A DNA stretch of 64,000 bases, taken from positions 1 through 64,000 of the forward strand of contig JAEUUP010000093.1 of the NCBI GenBank assembly GCA_016787525.1, in the 5' to 3' direction. Shown in pieces: positions 7,108-17,262 of this stretch (the first letter of the stretch is position 1; every line of letters starts with the position of its first letter). Made by a program: the position numbers and the translations under genes. The notes under the pieces were generated by a model. The model was not told where the DNA came from and made no database searches. It saw nothing but the letters and a program-made list of their open reading frames with translations. Origin of the DNA: Saprospiraceae bacterium (lineage in GTDB: Bacteria > Bacteroidota > Bacteroidia > Chitinophagales > Saprospiraceae).

Positions 7108-8928
7108 ATGCAAACCATTTACAGGCTACTTCCCTACATACGCAACTACAAACCTTATATTGCTCTCAACGTTGCGAGCAATATCTTGATGGTTTTTTTC
7201 AATATTGTCAGTATTCCGATGCTGATTCCCTTCCTTCAAATTTTGTTGGGTCAAGCCATGCCGCCTGTACAACAACCAGACTTCCAATGGACGGTACAAT
7301 CGTTAACGAATACCTTTTATTATGAATTGGGTCAAATCATCGAGCAATACGGCAAAGAGCGTGCATTAATATATGTGTGTGGAGCGATGGTAGTTTTGTT
7401 TTTTTTCAAAAACCTCTTTCGCTATCTGGCTTTATATTTTATTGCTCCACTGCGCACGGGCGTTGTGCGCGATGTACGCCAAGCCCTCTTCGACAAGACG
7501 TTGCGCCTACCCCTCAGTTATTTCAGCGATGAACGCAAGGGCGACCTCATCAGTCGTATTACTGCCGATGTTCAAGAGGTTGAATTCAGTATCTTACACG
7601 TCTTAGAAACCGTTGTGCGCGAGCCATTGCTCATTGTGGGGGCTATGGGATTGATGGTTTACATCTCCCCTGCTTTGACGGGGTTTGTATTTGTGCTTTT
7701 GGGTTTTACGGGAGTCATCATCGGAGGCATTGGTAAATCATTGAAAAAAGAATCCTCGATTTTGCAAGAGCATTTGGGTGGTTTGGTATCCATCATTGAT
7801 GAGGCTTTAGGCGGCTCGCGAGTCATCAAAGCCTTCAATGCCGAAAACTATCAACACGATAAATTTGGCAACCAAAACAACACTTATCGCCAACTACTGA
7901 TTCGCCAATACCGCAAAAGAGAATTGGCTTCGCCAACCACTGAGTTTTTGGGCATCGCTGTTGTGTGTGTGTTGATATGGTTTGGCTTCAAACAAATCAG
8001 TCCTGATGGTTTGACACCACAATCTTTTTTGGGTTTTCTCTATGCCTTTTTCACCGTCATCGAACCTGCAAAGGCCTTTTCAGCAGCATCTTATAATATT
8101 CGCAAAGGCGCAGGGGCTTTGTCGCGAATCGAAGAAATATTGAATGCCGAAGAGACCATCGCAGACCCCTCAGTACCTGTGCCTGCACCAGACTTTAGAG
8201 ATAAAATTGAGTACCGAAACGTCTCATTTTTTTATAAAGAAGCCGAGAAACAAATTCTTGCCAATATCAACTTGACGATTGAGAAGGGTAAGATAGTGGC
8301 TTTGGTCGGTGCGTCGGGTGCAGGTAAGTCAACAATAGCAGATTTATTGCCCCGTTTTTACGATACGACTGAGGGGGGCATTTTTATTGATGGCGTGGAC
8401 ATTCGCCAAATGCGTTTGAAAGACCTACGCGGTTTGATGGGCATTGTGACACAAGAAGCGGTGTTGTTCAACGACACCATATATAATAATATCGTCTTTG
8501 GCATGACGCATGTGGACAAAAGTCAAGTCATCGCCGCCGCCAAAGCTGCCAATGCACACGATTTTATTGAAAATACTGAGGGGGGCTATGAGACGAATAT
8601 TGGCGACAGAGGTATGAAGCTCAGTGGTGGACAACGTCAACGACTGACTATTGCTCGCGCTTTGTTGCGCAATCCTGAGATACTTATTTTAGATGAAGCG
8701 ACTTCCGCTTTGGATTCTGAGAGTGAAAAATTGGTGCAAGCGGCTTTGTCGGAGTTGATGAAAGGTCGCACAGCTTTGGTCATCGCTCATCGTCTTTCGA
8801 CAGTACAACATGCCGACGAAATCATTGTCTTGCGTGAGGGACATATCATTGAGCGTGGCACACATGAATCATTGTACAAATTGGGTGGCGAGTATCGAAA
8901 ATTGGTTGAGTTGCAAGGATTGAGTTAA
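7108..8928 (+). CDS. ABC exporter, fused permease-ATPase, MsbA/LmrA type
   Basis: 606 residues, the usual length of a half-transporter that works as a dimer in the inner membrane. The N-terminal ~330 residues form six membrane helices. The ATPase follows: Walker A GASGAGKST near residue 401, signature LSGGQRQRL near 505, Walker B ILILDEATSALDSESE near 526, and the H-loop IAHRLSTVQH. Lipid A-core or another lipid or drug is the likely cargo, but the sequence does not decide it. Four copies of the dispersed motif lie inside (7510, 8166, 8368, 8573); they give PLSYF, DPSVP, TTEGG and NTEGG. The last two are only about 205 bp apart. Confidence 0.93.
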   Translation: MQTIYRLLPYIRNYKPYIALNVASNILMVFFNIVSIPMLIPFLQILLGQAMPPVQQPDFQWTVQSLTNTFYYELGQIIEQYGKERALIYVCGAMVVLFFFKNLFRYLALYFIAPLRTGVVRDVRQALFDKTLRLPLSYFSDERKGDLISRITADVQEVEFSILHVLETVVREPLLIVGAMGLMVYISPALTGFVFVLLGFTGVIIGGIGKSLKKESSILQEHLGGLVSIIDEALGGSRVIKAFNAENYQHDKFGNQNNTYRQLLIRQYRKRELASPTTEFLGIAVVCVLIWFGFKQISPDGLTPQSFLGFLYAFFTVIEPAKAFSAASYNIRKGAGALSRIEEILNAEETIADPSVPVPAPDFRDKIEYRNVSFFYKEAEKQILANINLTIEKGKIVALVGASGAGKSTIADLLPRFYDTTEGGIFIDGVDIRQMRLKDLRGLMGIVTQEAVLFNDTIYNNIVFGMTHVDKSQVIAAAKAANAHDFIENTEGGYETNIGDRGMKLSGGQRQRLTIARALLRNPEILILDEATSALDSESEKLVQAALSELMKGRTALVIAHRLSTVQHADEIIVLREGHIIERGTHESLYKLGGEYRKLVELQGLS

Positions 8929-8934
8929 ATAAAA

Positions 8935-8966
8935 AGGTTTCGGAAACTTGAAAGCTTCCGAAACCT
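8935..8966 (-). terminator. Intrinsic terminator of the EVE gene
   Basis: AGGTTTCGGAA and TTCCGAAACCT form an 11-bp stem with a ten-base loop. In minus-strand sense it is followed by TTTTT, so it best serves the gene ending at 9048. It also separates that gene from the convergent ABC gene. Confidence 0.85.
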
Positions 8967-9047
8967 AAAAGACTTAAAACGGAATATTATTCGGCTTTAA
9001 AAATGACTTCTACCTTTTGAGACAACCTCGGCTGTCATCGTTACATT

Positions 9048-9458
9048 TTAAACAGCTCGTCCCATCTTACAAATCAGCGCAAATTCGTCATCCGTTACTT
9101 TTTGAACAGAAAGACGGCTCAATCTGAGCAATTCCATATTTTGCAATTCGGGCGTTTCTTTAATTGTACTGAGGGGGACTTCCGTCCGAAACGCTTCAAT
9201 CAACTCAACATCAACGGCAACCCAAGCGGTGTCTTCAGTCGTTGGGTCTTGATAATGTTCTCTCACGACTTTTGCGAGTGCGATAGCAGCTGGTTTTTTG
9301 ACACTCCGATAGAAAATACACTCATCCCCTAACTGCATCGTTTTCAAGTTGTTGCGTGCTGCATAGTTGCGTACACCGTACCAAACAGTCACTTGCTCTT
9401 TCCGAAAATCGTCGAGCGAAAAAGATTCGGGTTCAGATTTGAGAAGCCAATAAGCCAT
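9048..9458 (-). CDS. EVE domain protein
   Basis: 136 residues, the whole protein being one EVE domain (thymocyte nuclear protein 1-like). It begins MAYWLLKSEPESFSLDDF and contains WYGVRNYAARNNL, both diagnostic. EVE domains belong to the PUA-like fold and bind modified bases in DNA or RNA; the exact ligand here is unknown. A TACTGAGGGG copy (9166, antisense) encodes VPLST. It lies about 60 bp downstream of the thioredoxin-family gene on the same strand. Confidence 0.92.
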   Translation of the reverse strand: MAYWLLKSEPESFSLDDFRKEQVTVWYGVRNYAARNNLKTMQLGDECIFYRSVKKPAAIALAKVVREHYQDPTTEDTAWVAVDVELIEAFRTEVPLSTIKETPELQNMELLRLSRLSVQKVTDDEFALICKMGRAV

Positions 9459-9519
9459 ATTTTCGATATTGTTTTATGCTCTAAAAAAGCGTTTGTCCTG
9501 TCTTTTACTGAGGGGGGGC

Positions 9520-10917
9520 TTATTCGCCAAAAATATCTTTGAGTTTCTTGACCAATGCCTCGCCTCTCAAGTTGTGGTCGGTTATGATACCATTTCTATC
9601 CAGTAAAACTGTTTTCGGAATACTCGTTACACCATATTTAGTAGCGGCTTCATTTTGCCAATAGCGCAAATCGCTGACGTGGTTCGACCAAATCAAACCA
9701 TCTTGTTCGATGGCATTAATCCAACGTGTACGGTCTTGGTCGAGGCTGACGCTGAATACTTCAAAACCTTTGTCGCGATATTTTTTGTAAGCTGCCACAA
9801 CTGTCGGGTTTTCTTTCCGACAAGGGCCGCACCAACTCGCCCAAAAGTCAATAAGTACAATTTTACCTTTCAAGTCGCTCAATTTGCGCACTACGCCAGA
9901 TGTATCTGTTTGAGCGATGTCAGGGGCTGGGACATCTGTCATATTAGCTCGCATATAGTTAACAAATTGAGAGACATTAGCACGTACCTGTGCATCGTCA
10001 TTTGGATATTCAGTCAAATAACGACTGCCAAAATCTGCAATCAACGGGTGCTGTTTTTCAAGCATGACACTGACAATACCTGTTAAAGCATACTTATAAG
10101 CTTGAGATTTGGCAGGAATGCTTTTTAAAATATTGTTGAAATAAGTAGTCGTTTCCAATTTTGTTAGTTTCAACTCAGGCATCAAAAGCACCGTAGCATA
10201 ACTCCTGAAGGCATCAAAGATAGGCGCAATATCATTCAAAGTCGCATCTGACCAGTTGACATATTGAAAATATTGTCTTGCAAAATATTCAATTTCGTTT
10301 TTGTAGGTTGTCTTACCAGTTGCATTCTGATAGCTTGTATAAGTGTCTAAAGCCAAGACATGATAGGCAATCGGATTGGCTTTTTTGAGTGAATCTAAAA
10401 TGGCTAATTTTCTCTTATCCACTGCGAGCATTTGTTTTTCACAGGCTGTTCTGATAGAGTCGTTATTATAACCACTGTTATAAGCTGTTAAAATTTTGCC
10501 CATTTCGATTTTAGTTTCATTGAATTTACTCTGAGCTTGAGTTAAGGCAGCATTGACGGGCGATTGTTGTACTATGGTTTGAGATGGGTCGTGACAAGGG
10601 CCATTCAGAAGTACTTCTTTTTCATTACCTAAAAGTACGAGTTTGTATTTGACCATGTCCAAGTTCATACCAACAGAATAATACTGAGGGGTCTTAGTTT
10701 TAGGTACTTGAAAAACAAATTCGCCTGCAGCATTGGGTCGAGCGGAAGCTATTTTTTCGTGCATGAGTCCCATGGGTCTGTAAATTGTCATGGAATCAAT
10801 ACTTGAACAATTATCCAACTTGCAACGCAAAGTAACCGTATTTTGAGCTAATACTGAGGGGGTGACTTGAATCAAAAGAGTGAACATAAAGAAAGTAAAA
10901 ACGAGTATTTTTTTCAT
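9520..10917 (-). CDS. Secreted TlpA/ResA-like thioredoxin-family protein
   Basis: 465 residues. The signal peptide is MKKILVFTFFMFTLLIQVTPSVLAQ. An N-terminal beta domain (residues about 28-125, resembling DUF4369) and a helical middle precede a C-terminal thioredoxin domain with the active site FWASWCGPCRKENP and the cis-Pro loop GVTSIPKTVL. It is probably a periplasmic thiol-disulfide oxidoreductase. Two antisense copies of the dispersed motif lie in it (10681 giving TPQY, 10851 giving TPSV), and a third sits one base beyond its stop codon (9506-9518). Confidence 0.9.
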   Translation of the reverse strand: MKKILVFTFFMFTLLIQVTPSVLAQNTVTLRCKLDNCSSIDSMTIYRPMGLMHEKIASARPNAAGEFVFQVPKTKTPQYYSVGMNLDMVKYKLVLLGNEKEVLLNGPCHDPSQTIVQQSPVNAALTQAQSKFNETKIEMGKILTAYNSGYNNDSIRTACEKQMLAVDKRKLAILDSLKKANPIAYHVLALDTYTSYQNATGKTTYKNEIEYFARQYFQYVNWSDATLNDIAPIFDAFRSYATVLLMPELKLTKLETTTYFNNILKSIPAKSQAYKYALTGIVSVMLEKQHPLIADFGSRYLTEYPNDDAQVRANVSQFVNYMRANMTDVPAPDIAQTDTSGVVRKLSDLKGKIVLIDFWASWCGPCRKENPTVVAAYKKYRDKGFEVFSVSLDQDRTRWINAIEQDGLIWSNHVSDLRYWQNEAATKYGVTSIPKTVLLDRNGIITDHNLRGEALVKKLKDIFGE

Positions 10918-11447
10918 TTTGAAACGGTTTATACCATGTTTAAAAATATGTTTATGACATTATAATTGACGCGTTTGATACTAAAAAGCGACTATCATAT
11001 ATTAGAGAACGGCAACAACTATCAAATACAAGACACTTAGTGGGTCAAAATTAGGTAAACTTACCCAAATGCACAATTGTTCTACGAAAACCACGCAAAT
11101 CAAGTTTTATTTTATGTCAATTAGTTTAATAAAACCTCTTCACAAAAGTTTTTAATAAATTATCGGGACAAAAATTGAACCTAAAAAAGAAAAAAAGCGT
11201 AATGAAAAAATCTTTCTTCAACATTGTTAAGGTATTCGTTTTGCTTTTTCAATCTAAGCATTATATTTGTCGGAAATTTTGAGGAATAATCACCTGTGAA
11301 AATATCAAAAAAGAGTTTTGTGGAAGCGTTCGATTTTTTCATGGCGAAAAAGTTTATTTTTTATTTGACTGATAATCAAAATTTTAGAGCGCTTTTTAAT
11401 TAATTTTTATTTCCAACTCACATTTTTATCTTAATCTCAGTACAACT
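10918..11447. other. 530-bp AT-rich intergenic region with a promoter
   Basis: It separates the divergent thioredoxin-family and TPR/OB-fold genes. The promoter at 11241-11269 points right and leaves a leader of about 170 bases before the ATG at 11448. I see no gene, dispersed motif or clear riboswitch fold in it. Confidence 0.7.
11241..11269 (+). promoter_or_regulatory. Bacteroidota-type promoter of the TPR/OB-fold gene
   Basis: TTG at 11241-11243 (within TTTTG) and TATATTTG at 11262-11269, separated by 18 bases: one of the best matches in the window to TTG/TAnnTTTG. Confidence 0.65.
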
Positions 11448-13139
11448 ATGAACTTTTTGGAAGAAGTACAAGCTATGCTAGAAGCTGGCAAAACCGACGA
11501 AACCTTGGCGGTTGTTCAAAAAGCCCTCGAAAAATCACCTGATGATCTCGACGCTAAACGTGCAGCAGCCCATGTTTACTATGCGAAAATGGTATCTGTT
11601 TTTGGTGGTGGTGACTCAGACGCAGCCATCAAATGGTATGGTGACTATTACGCTTTGCAATTGCCTGAGGATGATCCTCTCCACGAGAAATTCAAAGAAT
11701 ATCAAAGGAGAATACATCCTGAGTTCCCGCGTATGCAGGAGGCAAATAAACTCAGTAAGTCTGGTAAAAACTTAGAAGCACTTGCTATTTACGAGGAGGT
11801 GTTGACCACTATCAAAGACTTGAAAGTAGCTTATGTCAATGTTGGTTGGTGTTTGTACCGCCTTTTGGCAGAACTTGCGCCTAAGCCTGATCCAGATATT
11901 GATTTAGTTAACAAATGCTTCGATATATACAAGCGTTTTGAAATTCTCGGCCCGAGCAATTTGCATGCTCAGATGCTGCGTATTGCTTTGTATTTTAAAG
12001 ATGTTGAAGGTGTTGATTTGCTCGACTTCTTACATGGGTGGAATTTCGATAATTTCCGCGAAGAGGATTATGAGCCGTTTGAAACCAATCAACAACAGAA
12101 AATTCCGAGTTTGTGCGAACGCGCTTATTTATCATACAGCCGTGTCTTGTTGAATTCTATGCGCAGCAAAGACGCAGCAACAGTGGCAAAAGCCAAAGCA
12201 TACTCACAAGAGTTTCTACCACTTCTGGAGTCTGTTTTAGAACGTTTGCCTAGAAATGTGTGGTTGCCTTATGCACGTACATTGCTGATGTCGCAGTTGG
12301 GCAAAACACAACGGGTTCAGATGGAGCTCGTTCACATTCTGAAATTCCAGAATAATGCTTTTTGGGCTTGGGCTTCATTGGCGGAGAGCTTAATGATGGA
12401 AGGTAGAGATCAAGATGCACTGGCGTGTTTCTGTAAAGCCTTCTTGTTGCCTGCTCAAGGTGAGTTGGCTGCTCATGTGCGCGAATCTTTCGTATCACTA
12501 TTGGTCAAAATGAACCTGATGTCAGAGGCAAAATTTGAAATTGACCAAATCATTCGTACACGCAAAAAGAAAAAAGTCAAATTGTCGCCACTTGTTCAAG
12601 AGTATCGCGACTCAGAGTGGTTTCTCCATGCTCGTATGCCACAACACAATAAAATCCTTTACGCTCGTAACGCAGGTCGCGCTGACCAAATGCTCTATGC
12701 AGATATTCCAGAGCAAGTGGCTGTCGTTACGCACGTTGATACAGAGCGTGGTGTTTTCTTCTATGCTGTTGATAAGAAAATTGGTGGCAAAGCCAATTTG
12801 AAAGGACCTATGATGAAAGTCAAAGTGGGGGACATCTTGGCTCTAAAACTCAAAGAAGAAATCAAAGAGGGTATCAAAATTATGAAAGTCGTTGGCTCTC
12901 GTTATGAAAAAGAAAAAGTGCCGAAGGATATTTGCCAAATCATCAATGAGACGATTCAAATTCCTTATGGTCGCGACTTTGGATTTATGAAGCCAAGTAA
13001 CATCTATGTTGGACCAGATTTGGTTAAGCGTCACCGCCTTTATGATGGTCAGCAACTCCGCGCTTTGTCGTTATTGTCATATAACAAAGCTAAAGCTGAA
13101 TGGGGTTGGAAAGTAATTGCCATCGTTGGGGAAGACTAA
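11448..13139 (+). CDS. TPR protein with C-terminal cold-shock-like OB folds
   Basis: 563 residues, no signal peptide, so cytoplasmic. Residues 1 to about 370 are TPR-like helical pairs (MNFLEEVQAMLEAGKTDETL, then KALEKSPDDLDAKRAAAHVY). The last ~150 residues are beta-rich and look like two OB folds: VAVVTHVDTERGVFFYAVD, and then FGFMKPSNIYVGPDLVKRH with LYDGQQLRALSLLSYNKAK. The second resembles cold-shock-like units that bind RNA. A role in RNA or ribosome-linked regulation is inference. It has its own promoter and terminator, stands alone and contains no copy of the dispersed motif. Confidence 0.75.
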   Translation: MNFLEEVQAMLEAGKTDETLAVVQKALEKSPDDLDAKRAAAHVYYAKMVSVFGGGDSDAAIKWYGDYYALQLPEDDPLHEKFKEYQRRIHPEFPRMQEANKLSKSGKNLEALAIYEEVLTTIKDLKVAYVNVGWCLYRLLAELAPKPDPDIDLVNKCFDIYKRFEILGPSNLHAQMLRIALYFKDVEGVDLLDFLHGWNFDNFREEDYEPFETNQQQKIPSLCERAYLSYSRVLLNSMRSKDAATVAKAKAYSQEFLPLLESVLERLPRNVWLPYARTLLMSQLGKTQRVQMELVHILKFQNNAFWAWASLAESLMMEGRDQDALACFCKAFLLPAQGELAAHVRESFVSLLVKMNLMSEAKFEIDQIIRTRKKKKVKLSPLVQEYRDSEWFLHARMPQHNKILYARNAGRADQMLYADIPEQVAVVTHVDTERGVFFYAVDKKIGGKANLKGPMMKVKVGDILALKLKEEIKEGIKIMKVVGSRYEKEKVPKDICQIINETIQIPYGRDFGFMKPSNIYVGPDLVKRHRLYDGQQLRALSLLSYNKAKAEWGWKVIAIVGED

Positions 13140-13199
13140 GGAACGTACTCATTGCAGAACATTGATTTACAACTCTTTATAAACCCATATACACAAACA

Positions 13200-13238
13200 A
13201 ACCCGATATTTCGTCAAGAAGTATCGGGTTTTGTTTTT
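13200..13238 (+). terminator. Intrinsic terminator of the TPR/OB-fold gene
   Basis: AACCCGATA (13200-13208) pairs with TATCGGGTT (13222-13230) and is followed by TTGTTTTT. It lies 60 bp after the stop codon. Confidence 0.88.
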
Positions 13239-13254
13239 CATAGCTCTGCACTAT

Positions 13255-14025
13255 TCAATTAATGCTAAAACTTTTATCTACATAGAAAAAATGTCCCTTT
13301 TTCTGTACTGTCGCTGTCACTGTAAAACGATCACCACGACGCAGTTTTTTCACAATACGTCGCATATCAGTCGTCACCATACCATTGCTTTGGGCTTCTG
13401 AATATTTCCCTCCGTGTTCGCGCTCAAAAGACAGTTCGTTGATTTCTAAAGAATTACCTGTTTCGTCACGCACGGTGATTGGGGTCAGTAAATACTTGTT
13501 CAACGCTTCACGATCAATCGTTGAGCCTTTCAGATTGCCCCATGTGAGTTGGAAGCCGTTAGAAAACTCCGATTCATCTTTGCGCATGAAACGAATGGGC
13601 AGAGTCATTTGTACTTTGATAGGTTGATTATTTAGGCGAGCTGGTTCCCAATCGGGCATCGCTTTTACGACGGACAAAGCAGCATCATTTTGCTCTTTTG
13701 ATAGCCCCCTCAGTATAGATGGATCTATAATCTTGCCACGTTCATCTACTGAAAAAGTGATATAGACAGCACCTGTTTCTTCAGATTTTTGAGGAATTTC
13801 AAGGTTTTTTGAAATGAAACTCACTAAAGATTGATTGGAGCAATTCCTTTTTTCGACCGAACCATCGGGCAAAGAAGTGCAGCTTCTAAAATACGGCATT
13901 TGGTCGGCTTGAATAACGGAATTGGCTTCTTCATCTGCTTCTTTGTCGGGCAAACTATCGGGTTGTGCCAATAAGAGAGTATATGCAAAAAGCGACAACA
14001 CCAAAACAAGTGGTTTTCTCAACAT
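13255..14025 (-). CDS. TonB C-terminal-domain protein
   Basis: 256 residues with a signal peptide (MLRKPLVLVLSLFAYTLLLAQ). Residues about 75-150 form a TonB-C domain, with VYITFSVDERGKI and PDWEPARLNNQPIKVQMTLP marking the family core. The last ~100 residues are a separate beta domain ending with a GDRFTVTATVQKKG stretch, which I do not recognise. There is no membrane anchor beyond the signal, unlike a true energy-transducing TonB. It is probably a periplasmic binding module. A motif copy on the sense strand (13705) encodes ILRGLS within the TonB-C domain. Confidence 0.85.
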   Translation of the reverse strand: MLRKPLVLVLSLFAYTLLLAQPDSLPDKEADEEANSVIQADQMPYFRSCTSLPDGSVEKRNCSNQSLVSFISKNLEIPQKSEETGAVYITFSVDERGKIIDPSILRGLSKEQNDAALSVVKAMPDWEPARLNNQPIKVQMTLPIRFMRKDESEFSNGFQLTWGNLKGSTIDREALNKYLLTPITVRDETGNSLEINELSFEREHGGKYSEAQSNGMVTTDMRRIVKKLRRGDRFTVTATVQKKGHFFYVDKSFSIN

Positions 14026-14085
14026 AGCTATATTATTTTTGATTGTAAATAATGATACAATGTATATACAAAAATATTGCCTAAT

Positions 14086-14128
14086 AAAAAACAGTCAACC
14101 TAAATTGCATTTAGACTGACTGTTTTTT
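14086..14128 (-). terminator. Intrinsic terminator of the BNR-propeller gene
   Basis: AAAAAACAGTCA and TGACTGTTTTTT pair as a 12-bp stem with a 19-base loop. It is symmetric, but only the minus-strand gene ending at 14161 needs it; the next gene starts at 14025. Confidence 0.82.
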
Positions 14129-14160
14129 ATTATTTTACCGTATTTAGGCTATATTTCACT

Positions 14161-17100
14161 TTATTTTTCTTTCAAAAACTGCTCCAAAGTTTTAATACTG
14201 AGGGGTTGCTTACCCTCTTTTGTCAGACCTTCGTTCAGTTTTTTCATGGTTGCTGTGAAACCTTCGAATTTAGCTTTTACCTTGCCACTTACTTCACTCT
14301 CAAAATATTTCAGTTTTTCAAGACTTCCCTCCGAAGGCTTACCAGGGTAACTGACTATTTTATAATAAGCTTTTGACAGTTCTTCGCGCAGACTTTCTCC
14401 TGATGCGATATAAAAATCACCGTCCAAAGTAGTAATACTGGCGTTGTATTTTTTCAATTCTACTGCAAAATCTTCCAATTGTTTAGCCAATTTCTTGTCT
14501 GTTACGGTTTTGGCTGCTTTTTCGGCTTGTTCGTGCATCATTCGGTTCTGATAGAAATAATAACCCAATTCATTCAGCAGGTTATAAGCGCGCAATGTAG
14601 CATCATAGCGCAACTTACGCTCTGCAGGTGGATAAGGGCAATCATCTGAAAACTTAATATCGAATGTGCCAGGATATTCCTCCTTCCCTTTTACGATTTT
14701 GAACGAATAAGTGCCTTCTGGCAAACTGGGTGGAAATGCACCACGTCCCAATGCTTCAATATTGGTCGTCGGTGCTTGTTTGGGAAATGGTAACAATGGG
14801 CTGACTTCTACGATGTTGATACCCGCAGCTTTACCACCTGCGGCTGTTTGTACCAATTTGCCCGATGCATCATAAATGTCAATCCGTAAATCACCAAAAG
14901 TGTGGCGTTTTTTCTGATAATAAACGATTTGGATATTCGATTCTGGGTTTTCGCCATAAAAATGCCCTGCTCCATCGAAACTCATAGAGGTTGTATTTCT
15001 GAATTTATAAATCTTAGGTTTGGTCTCAAAAACATGAAACTCTTTGTCCAAAATCTCTTTCGATAAGGTGCGCAAAGGAGTCAAATCGTCAAGAATGAAA
15101 ATGCCGCGACCATGTGTGGCAATCACCAAATCATGTTCTTTTGGATGAATGACCATTTTCATCACTGCTGTTTTGGGTATATTATTTTTAAAATGTCTAA
15201 AGCTTTTACCGCCATCAATCGAGATGTATAAGCCCATTTCAGTACCTAAAAATAATAATTCACGGTTTTTCAAATCTTCAATCAAACAATGGGCATAAGA
15301 TTCGACCCCCTCAGTATTGAGTGCGCCCCACGTTGCGCCACCATCTGCCGTCCGCAACACATAGGGTTTGAAATCGCCTGAACGGTGTCCATCAACGGTG
15401 ACATAGCACACGTTTTTATCAAAATGGCTCGGTTCGATATTGCTAATCCACAAACCAGCTGGCACTGATAAGCTCTTGGTTAGGTTATTCCATTTCTTGC
15501 CGCCATCTGTGGTCATTTGCAAGTTGCCATCGTCTGTGCCGCACCAAATTTGATTGACATCCAATGGCGATTCTGCAATTTGCACAATGGTTGTGTTGGT
15601 TTCAGCACCTGACCAGTCTGGACTTAAACCACCTGATTTTTTCTCTTGACGTTTTGGGTCGTTTGTGGTCAAATCGGGAGATATTTTTTTCCAAGTATCG
15701 CCCATATCATCGCTACTAAATAAAAATTGGCTGCCGAGATACATACGATTGGGGTTATTGGGGCTGATGAGGATGGGTGTGTTCCAGTTCCAACGGTACT
15801 CGGGTTCGCCTGCTTTGGCAACGGGTTTTATCTCTTTCAATGTACCATCTACCTTGTTATGGCGTACAATATCTCCTCCTTGTGACTCTGAAAACATGAT
15901 ATTTTTGTTTTTCGGGTGGCGAACGACGTAGAAACCATCGCCATAACTCGACATCATCCAGTCTTGGTTTTTCACACCACCGCCATTTTCATTGGGTGCG
16001 TACCAAGAACCGTTATCTTGCAAGCCACCATATACGTTGTAAGGGTCTTCATCGTCAACAGAAACATGGTAGAACTGCGAAAGCGGCAAATCTTGAAAAT
16101 GTTTCCACATGTAACCCCCATCGTGCGAAATGTAAGCTCCTCCATCGCAACCTAAAACAATACGCTTAGGATTCTTAGGGTCAATCCAAAAACAGTGCAT
16201 ATCAGCGTGTACACCACTTTGAATTTGTCGGAAGGTTTGTCCCCCATCGTCACTGATAATACCTTGATAGCCTGCCTTTATCACTTTTTTATCGTTGGTT
16301 GGGTCAACCACAATGCGTGAAAAATAGAAAGGTCGCACCGTCACATTGAAGTCAGCATTGGTCTTTTTCCAAGTTGCGCCGCCATCTTCAGAGCGATAGA
16401 AACCTTTTTCAGCATTCGCTTCTGCTTCGACGCTGGCATAGACGACCTTTGGATTAGACGGCGCAATGGCTACCCCAATACGACCCATCATAGAGCTTGG
16501 GAAACCACCACCTGTGATTTTTGTCCAATTTTTACCACCATCGGTTGACTTATAGAGCGCAGAACCCTTACCTCCTGAATTGAAAAAGTCGGGACGGCGG
16601 CGATGTTCCCACATGGCAGCGTACAATACTGAGGGGTTACTTGCGTCCATCGCTAAATCGGCACAACCTGTTTTTTCATCAACATAAAGAATTTTTTCCC
16701 ATGTTTTACCAAAGTCAGACGACTTGTAAACGCCTCTATCAGGTGAATCTGACCATAAAGCTCCTTGCACACCGACAAAAATCTCGTTAGAATTGGTTGG
16801 ATTGATGTGAATGGCGCAAATACGCTCCGATTTTGGCAAACCTTTGAACTCCCATGAAGAACCACCGTTTTTTGAGACATAGATACCTGTGCCTACACCC
16901 ACAGAATTGCGCACCCATACTTCGCCCGTGCCGACCCAAACAGTGTCAGGATGGCTTTGGTCAACGGCAATGTCACCAATGGCTTGTGGATGCTCATCGA
17001 AAACTGGACGGAAGCTCGCACCACCACTGATTGATTTCCACACACCGCCATTCGCACCGCCGACATAAAGAATCTCAGGCTTGCTATTCACACCTTCAAC

Positions 17101-17262
17101 ATCGGAGACACGACCTGACATGACAGCTGGTCCAATTGAACGCGCCCGCAAACCGCCAAAGCTCACTGAGCGTGTATCTGAATTAGGCTTTACTTCTGGG
17201 TTTTGCCCAAAACTGCTGACCACAAAGGCATGAGCTAATAAAAAAAGTGTTATTTTTTTCAT
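14161..17262 (-). CDS. Secreted BNR/VPS10-type beta-propeller protein
   Basis: 1033 residues with a signal peptide (MKKITLFLLAHAFVVSSFGQ). Repeated Asp-box sequences SxDxGxTW (KSSDFGKTWE, KSTDGGKNWT, RSEDGGATWK, STDDGG-like and SSDDMGDTWK) run to about residue 720 and indicate two stacked sortilin/BNR propellers. A beta-sandwich and a helical tail (~residues 880-1033) follow. It is often annotated as a glycosyl hydrolase or VPS10-domain protein, but no enzyme activity can be read here. Three motif copies lie inside, in mixed orientation (14195, 15306, 16626). Confidence 0.9.
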   Translation of the reverse strand: MKKITLFLLAHAFVVSSFGQNPEVKPNSDTRSVSFGGLRARSIGPAVMSGRVSDVEGVNSKPEILYVGGANGGVWKSISGGASFRPVFDEHPQAIGDIAVDQSHPDTVWVGTGEVWVRNSVGVGTGIYVSKNGGSSWEFKGLPKSERICAIHINPTNSNEIFVGVQGALWSDSPDRGVYKSSDFGKTWEKILYVDEKTGCADLAMDASNPSVLYAAMWEHRRRPDFFNSGGKGSALYKSTDGGKNWTKITGGGFPSSMMGRIGVAIAPSNPKVVYASVEAEANAEKGFYRSEDGGATWKKTNADFNVTVRPFYFSRIVVDPTNDKKVIKAGYQGIISDDGGQTFRQIQSGVHADMHCFWIDPKNPKRIVLGCDGGAYISHDGGYMWKHFQDLPLSQFYHVSVDDEDPYNVYGGLQDNGSWYAPNENGGGVKNQDWMMSSYGDGFYVVRHPKNKNIMFSESQGGDIVRHNKVDGTLKEIKPVAKAGEPEYRWNWNTPILISPNNPNRMYLGSQFLFSSDDMGDTWKKISPDLTTNDPKRQEKKSGGLSPDWSGAETNTTIVQIAESPLDVNQIWCGTDDGNLQMTTDGGKKWNNLTKSLSVPAGLWISNIEPSHFDKNVCYVTVDGHRSGDFKPYVLRTADGGATWGALNTEGVESYAHCLIEDLKNRELLFLGTEMGLYISIDGGKSFRHFKNNIPKTAVMKMVIHPKEHDLVIATHGRGIFILDDLTPLRTLSKEILDKEFHVFETKPKIYKFRNTTSMSFDGAGHFYGENPESNIQIVYYQKKRHTFGDLRIDIYDASGKLVQTAAGGKAAGINIVEVSPLLPFPKQAPTTNIEALGRGAFPPSLPEGTYSFKIVKGKEEYPGTFDIKFSDDCPYPPAERKLRYDATLRAYNLLNELGYYFYQNRMMHEQAEKAAKTVTDKKLAKQLEDFAVELKKYNASITTLDGDFYIASGESLREELSKAYYKIVSYPGKPSEGSLEKLKYFESEVSGKVKAKFEGFTATMKKLNEGLTKEGKQPLSIKTLEQFLKEK

